From an uncultured Prevotellaceae bacterium (GTDB lineage Bacteria > Bacteroidota > Bacteroidia > Bacteroidales > Bacteroidaceae): 64,000 nucleotides of DNA. The position numbers and the translations under genes were made by a program. This document shows positions 60,059 through 64,000 of the stretch, piece after piece. The first letter of the stretch is position 1; every line of letters starts with the position of its first letter. Below the pieces are notes generated by a model. It did no database searches. It was not told the origin of the DNA and worked only from the letters and a program-made list of their open reading frames with translations. The stretch lies in assembly GCA_946626595.1 (NCBI GenBank), contig CAMOUQ010000002.1, positions 1-64,000 on the forward strand, read 5' to 3'.

Positions 60059-60107
60059 AGCATACGTTTTTAGGGTTAAACAATAAGTTGACGCTACGAA
60101 ATTACAA

Positions 60108-60151
60108 AAAAAAGAAATCCCCTCCAAGCGATGAAGGGGATTTTCTTTTTG
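60108..60151. terminator. Hairpin terminator downstream of rpmA
   Basis: AAAAGAAATCCCCT ... AGGGGATTTTCTTTTT. Confidence 0.65.
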
Positions 60152-60168
60152 TTCTGAGTGTGTTCTAC

Positions 60169-60426
60169 TTATGCTTCAGGCATAACGCTAACGGTGGAGC
60201 GGTCGCGGCGACCCTTCTTGAACGTTACGATTCCGTCCTTCAGGGCATACAGGGTATTGTCCTTACCCATAGCCACACCTTCGCCTGCATAGTGGCGTGT
60301 GCCACGCTGACGGACGATGATGTTGCCGGCGATGCACTTCTCACCACCGAAAATCTTAACACCTAATCTTTGGGCAGCGCTCTCGCGGCCGTTCTTAGAA
60401 CTACCTACACCTTTTTTATGTGCCAT
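60169..60426 (-). CDS. rpmA: 50S ribosomal protein L27
   Basis: [62 protein letters not shown]. Confidence 0.98.
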   Translation of the reverse strand: MAHKKGVGSSKNGRESAAQRLGVKIFGGEKCIAGNIIVRQRGTRHYAGEGVAMGKDNTLYALKDGIVTFKKGRRDRSTVSVMPEA

Positions 60427-60449
60427 ACGTTTGTCCTCCTAATTAATTG

Positions 60450-60767
60450 TTAAGCAATAACTTCCTTGATAGTCAGCTCTGTGAACTGCTGACGATGACC
60501 ATTGAGCTTACGATAGCCCTTGCGACGCTTCTTGTGGAAGACGAGCACCTTGTCGCCCTTTACCAGGGGACTTACTACCTCGGCTACAACCTTAGCACCC
60601 TCGATGGCGGGAGCACCTACGGTGATGGCACCGTCGTTGTCTACCAACAACACTCTCTCAAACTCAACAGTCTGGCCAGCCTCTGCACCCACGATGTGGT
60701 GTACAAACAGTTTCTTGCCGGCTTCCGTGCGGAACTGTTGACCGTTAATCTCTACGATTGCGTACAT
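60450..60767 (-). CDS. rplU: 50S ribosomal protein L21
   Basis: [25 protein letters not shown]...[19 protein letters not shown]. Confidence 0.98.
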   Translation of the reverse strand: MYAIVEINGQQFRTEAGKKLFVHHIVGAEAGQTVEFERVLLVDNDGAITVGAPAIEGAKVVAEVVSPLVKGDKVLVFHKKRRKGYRKLNGHRQQFTELTIKEVIA

Positions 60768-60854
60768 TATTTAATAATTATTTAACGGGTTTCACCGCAG
60801 GGCGGAACCATCTCGTGGTCCTCTTATTCGAGCCTGTGCGGCATAAATCGGCTG

Positions 60855-60862
60855 CAAAGATA
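60855..60862 (-). promoter_or_regulatory. Bacteroidetes -7 element (TATCTTTG on minus) for rplU-rpmA
   Basis: CAAAGATA on plus, ~88 nt upstream of the rplU ATG. Confidence 0.6.
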
Positions 60863-60989
60863 CTACTTTTCTTTTATCTGACCAAATATTTCCATGCTTT
60901 TTTGCTTCGTCATTCAGTAACTATAGACAAAGCCATGGTTGTTGTCTGCACTCCGGCACTACTTTATCATCGCCATGGGCACAGTCGTC

Positions 60990-62849
60990 CTATGCTCTCT
61001 CGCTCAGTTCAAGCCAGCGCATTTCTTTCTCATCGAGTTCCTGCTGCAAGAGTGGCAGACGCTTGGACATCGCCGTAATGTTGTCCACAGAAGCTGTGCC
61101 CCCAGACAACGCTTGGACGATTTCGGCCTTTTCCTGTTCCAGGGACTCGATATCCTTTCCAAGTTGCTCAAACTCGCGCTTCTCATTGAATGACAGGCGC
61201 TGGCGGCGCGTGGGAGGATTAGGAGCATTGGAGGCTGTGGGGTCTTTAGGTTCTTTAAGGTCTTTAGGGGCATTAAGGGCCTTAGAGTCCTTAGGGGATT
61301 TTGATTCTTTGGGCTGCAGGCGTTCCCACTCGCGGTACTGGGTATAGTTTCCAGGAAAGTCTTTGACCACACCATTGCCGTGGAACACAAGCAGGTGGTC
61401 GACCACCTTATCCATGAAGTAGCGATCGTGGCTGACCACAATGACGCACCCCCGAAAGTCTGCAAGATATTCTTCAAGGATTTGAAGCGTGAGAATGTCG
61501 AGGTCATTGGTGGGTTCGTCAAGGACCAGGAAGTTAGGATTCGTCATCAGCACTTGGCAGAGATGCAGACGGCGCTGTTCGCCTCCAGAGAGTTTATAAA
61601 TGTAGTTTTGTTGTTGTTCGGGTGAGAACATGAAATGCTGCAGGAATTGCATGGCGGTGAGATGACGCCCCTGGCCAAGGTCGACGTATTCGGCCGTACG
61701 GCGAATTGCATCTATGACCTTCATCTGCTGGTCGAACTGCATACCCTCCTGGGAAAAGTAGCCGAAGCGAACTGTTTCTCCTACAACGAAACGCCCAGAA
61801 TCGGGTTGCACAAGTCCGAGAAGCATCTTCACAAAGGTGCTCTTGCCAGTGCCGTTGGCTCCGACGATGCCCATCTTCTCAAAGCGCGAAAAGTTATAGT
61901 AGAAGTCCTTGAGGATGATTTTGCGGCCTTCTTCGCCACGCTCAGGATATGCCTTGCTGACATACTGCGCCTCGAAGATTTTGGAGCCGATATAAGTCGA
62001 GTTGAGTTGCAATCGCATGCGTTTCTCCTCCTGGCGCTGTTTGGCAATCTTCTCCAGTTCGAAGAAGGCCTCCTCACGATATCGAGCCTTGTGCCCACGA
62101 GCCTGCGGCATGCGGCGCATCCAGTCCAACTCCGTGCGGTAAAGGTTCTGTGCACGGGCTACTTGTGCCGTAGTGGCCTCTACCCTCTCCTGCCGTTTCT
62201 CCAGATAGTAGGCATAGTTGCCCCGATAGGTATAGAGCGTCTGGTTGTCGAGTTCGAGAATGACGGTGCAGACGCGGTCGAGGAAGTAGCGATCGTGAGT
62301 TACCATGAGCAGTGTCATGCAAGAGCGTGAGAGATACTTCTCCAGCCATTCTATCATCTCCAAGTCGAGATGGTTGGTCGGTTCATCCAGGATGAGCATG
62401 TCCGGCTGAATGGTCAGTACATTGGCCAGCGCCACACGTTTCAGTTGGCCTCCGGAGAGTTCGGACAGGTGCTGGTTGAGGTCCGTGATACGGAGTTTCG
62501 TCAGCACCTGATCGCTTCGCAGCTGATACTCAGCCGCCTGTTCTGGGGGCATGGAGGCCAGGTCGAGGTGCCAGTAACTGGCCTCGCGCACGGTCATGTG
62601 CATGGGATAATGAGGTATCTGTTCCAAATACCCCACCCTGATGCCGTTGCGATAGACAACGGTACCCGAGTCGGGACTATCCTTGCCTGAGAGGATGTTC
62701 AGCAGCGTGGTCTTGCCCGTTCCGTTCTGGGCAATAAGGCCTACATGTTGCCGTTCGGCTATACCGAAACTCACGTCGCTGAAGAGCACACGGTCGCCCA
62801 CGCTGCGGGTGAGTCCGCTTACCTGTAAATAGGGATTCTGTTGCGCCAC
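60990..62849 (-). CDS. ABC-F family ATPase (Uup-like)
   Basis: 619 aa; two ABC domains (GLIAQNGTGKTTLLN; GIVGANGTGKSTFVKM), LSGGQLKRVALA and LSGGEQRRLHLC; C-terminal coiled coil joined by a repetitive linker. Confidence 0.95.
   Translation of the reverse strand: MAQQNPYLQVSGLTRSVGDRVLFSDVSFGIAERQHVGLIAQNGTGKTTLLNILSGKDSPDSGTVVYRNGIRVGYLEQIPHYPMHMTVREASYWHLDLASMPPEQAAEYQLRSDQVLTKLRITDLNQHLSELSGGQLKRVALANVLTIQPDMLILDEPTNHLDLEMIEWLEKYLSRSCMTLLMVTHDRYFLDRVCTVILELDNQTLYTYRGNYAYYLEKRQERVEATTAQVARAQNLYRTELDWMRRMPQARGHKARYREEAFFELEKIAKQRQEEKRMRLQLNSTYIGSKIFEAQYVSKAYPERGEEGRKIILKDFYYNFSRFEKMGIVGANGTGKSTFVKMLLGLVQPDSGRFVVGETVRFGYFSQEGMQFDQQMKVIDAIRRTAEYVDLGQGRHLTAMQFLQHFMFSPEQQQNYIYKLSGGEQRRLHLCQVLMTNPNFLVLDEPTNDLDILTLQILEEYLADFRGCVIVVSHDRYFMDKVVDHLLVFHGNGVVKDFPGNYTQYREWERLQPKESKSPKDSKALNAPKDLKEPKDPTASNAPNPPTRRQRLSFNEKREFEQLGKDIESLEQEKAEIVQALSGGTASVDNITAMSKRLPLLQQELDEKEMRWLELSERA
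61212..61313 (-). repeat. In-frame 9-nt-period repeat within the ABC-F gene
   Basis: Minus strand CCCAAAGAA TCAAAATCC CCTAAGGAC TCTAAGGCC CTTAATGCC CCTAAAGAC CTTAAAGAA CCTAAAGAC CCCACAGCC TCCAATGCT CCTAATCCT; encodes PKESKSPKDSKALNAPKDLKEPKDPTASNAPNP. Confidence 0.92.
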
Positions 62850-62918
62850 AAATTGATGTTTTTCTTGATTTTCGGCACGAAATTAGTCTTTTTATTTGGA
62901 AAAACAAAGAAAACTTCA

Positions 62919-62926
62919 TATCTTTG
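62919..62926 (+). promoter_or_regulatory. Bacteroidetes -7 element TATCTTTG for rho
   Basis: CTTCATATCTTTGCACTC upstream of the ATG at 63013. Confidence 0.65.
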
Positions 62927-63012
62927 CACTCAGAAATAGAAAGAACACACCGTTACTTTCCTTTTTTTCCAAAGATTATCATTTTACATTCTACACTTTA
63001 CATCATTATTAC

Positions 63013-64000
63013 ATGCATACCAAGAGTGAACTCGAAAGCATGACTCCCGAACAACTTGTGGAGCTTGGACTGAGCATTGGTGCTCAGATGTCGAACGACA
63101 AAATGTCCCTTATATACAATATAATAGATAAAGAAGCTACGCTGCCCTCAGATGCGCCTGCATCGGAGAAACCCAAGCGCGGACGCCCAAAGAAGGCGAA
63201 GGAAGAGCCGACCCTTTTCCCTGAAAGCGAAACAACCACGCCCAAACAGAAAACGACAGAGAAGGCTGCTGAGAAGAAAGCAGAGAAGACCGAGAAAGCC
63301 GACGCACCTGCCGCCGAAAAGCCCAAACGCGGACGCCCAAAGAAGAGCGGAGCTGCTGAAAATGTAGCAACCAAGGCACCTGCCGAAGAGCAGACGGTAA
63401 GTACCGAATCGGAACCAGCCGAAAGCGTGAAGGCCGAGGAACCCAAGAAAACTCGTGGACGAAAGAAACAGCAGGAAGAAGCCACTGTTGCCGAGAATAC
63501 GGAACAGAAGGAAGCCGACGAGGTGGAAACCTTCTTCAAACGCAACGAGCCCGACTTCATCATCACCAAGGACCTCCCCGCTGTTGAGTCTACTCCGATT
63601 CAGCCAGAACCGAAGGCTGCCGAAGGAGCAACGCCATCAGCCGAAAAGCAAGGTCGTGGCCGCCAAGCCGAATCCAAGGACCAGGATACGTTCCTTCGAT
63701 ACGATTTTGGTGATTCCCTGAAGGGTGAAGGTGTGCTGGAAGTGATGCCAGAGGGATTCGGATTCCTGCGTTCGAGCGACTACAACTATCTGGCCTCGCC
63801 TGACGACATTTATGTCAGCCAGCAGATGGTCAAGACACTGGGACTGAAGACCGGCGACGTTGTAGAAGGTCCTGTTCGTCCACCTCGCGAAGGCGAGAAA
63901 TATTTCCCTCTGATAAAGGTGAACAGCATCAACGGATGCGACCCCAGCATTGCGCGAGACCGCAGTCCTTTCGAGCACCTCACACCCCTTTTCCCTGATG
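63013..64000 (+). CDS. rho: Transcription termination factor Rho (N-terminal part, runs off the window) with long charged insertion
   Basis: [23 protein letters not shown]...; lysine/glutamate-rich insert with two KPKRGRPKK motifs; then [83 protein letters not shown]. Confidence 0.95.
   Translation, partial: MHTKSELESMTPEQLVELGLSIGAQMSNDKMSLIYNIIDKEATLPSDAPASEKPKRGRPKKAKEEPTLFPESETTTPKQKTTEKAAEKKAEKTEKADAPAAEKPKRGRPKKSGAAENVATKAPAEEQTVSTESEPAESVKAEEPKKTRGRKKQQEEATVAENTEQKEADEVETFFKRNEPDFIITKDLPAVESTPIQPEPKAAEGATPSAEKQGRGRQAESKDQDTFLRYDFGDSLKGEGVLEVMPEGFGFLRSSDYNYLASPDDIYVSQQMVKTLGLKTGDVVEGPVRPPREGEKYFPLIKVNSINGCDPSIARDRSPFEHLTPLFPD

Overview
The window is a 64 kb chromosomal segment of a Bacteroidales genome, most likely Prevotella-like. 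Support for this: TAnnTTTG -7 promoter elements, type III glutamine synthetase, DUF4270/DUF4836/DUF4923-type proteins, and T9SS-like C-termini. It is mostly housekeeping genes: a DEAD-box helicase (partial), an LptF/G permease, tgt, lon, a TrmN6-like methyltransferase, asparaginase, an RlmI-like methyltransferase, rsmE, ligA, dapA, tcdA, glnN, panC/panD, serC/serA, rplU/rpmA, ABC-F and rho (partial). Added to these are a PAPS/sulfotransferase operon (cysC-cysD-cysN-sulfotransferase), secreted glycosidases (GH109-like, GH31), a 1358-aa secreted tyrosine-phosphatase-like protein, and a pectin/rhamnogalacturonan mini-locus (GH28-GH105 fusion, GH106, PL1). I saw no tRNA, rRNA, CRISPR array or transposase gene. 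The least explained feature is a set of periodic intergenic repeats. Degenerate arrays with an 8- or 9-nt period fill gaps between co-directional genes, and one 9-nt-period array appears in frame inside the ABC-F gene as a tripeptide repeat. Separate degenerate arrays with a 22-nt period (three loci) or 24-nt period (one locus) sit at transcription-unit boundaries. All repeat claims come from reading the sequence by eye. No database search or alignment software was used.
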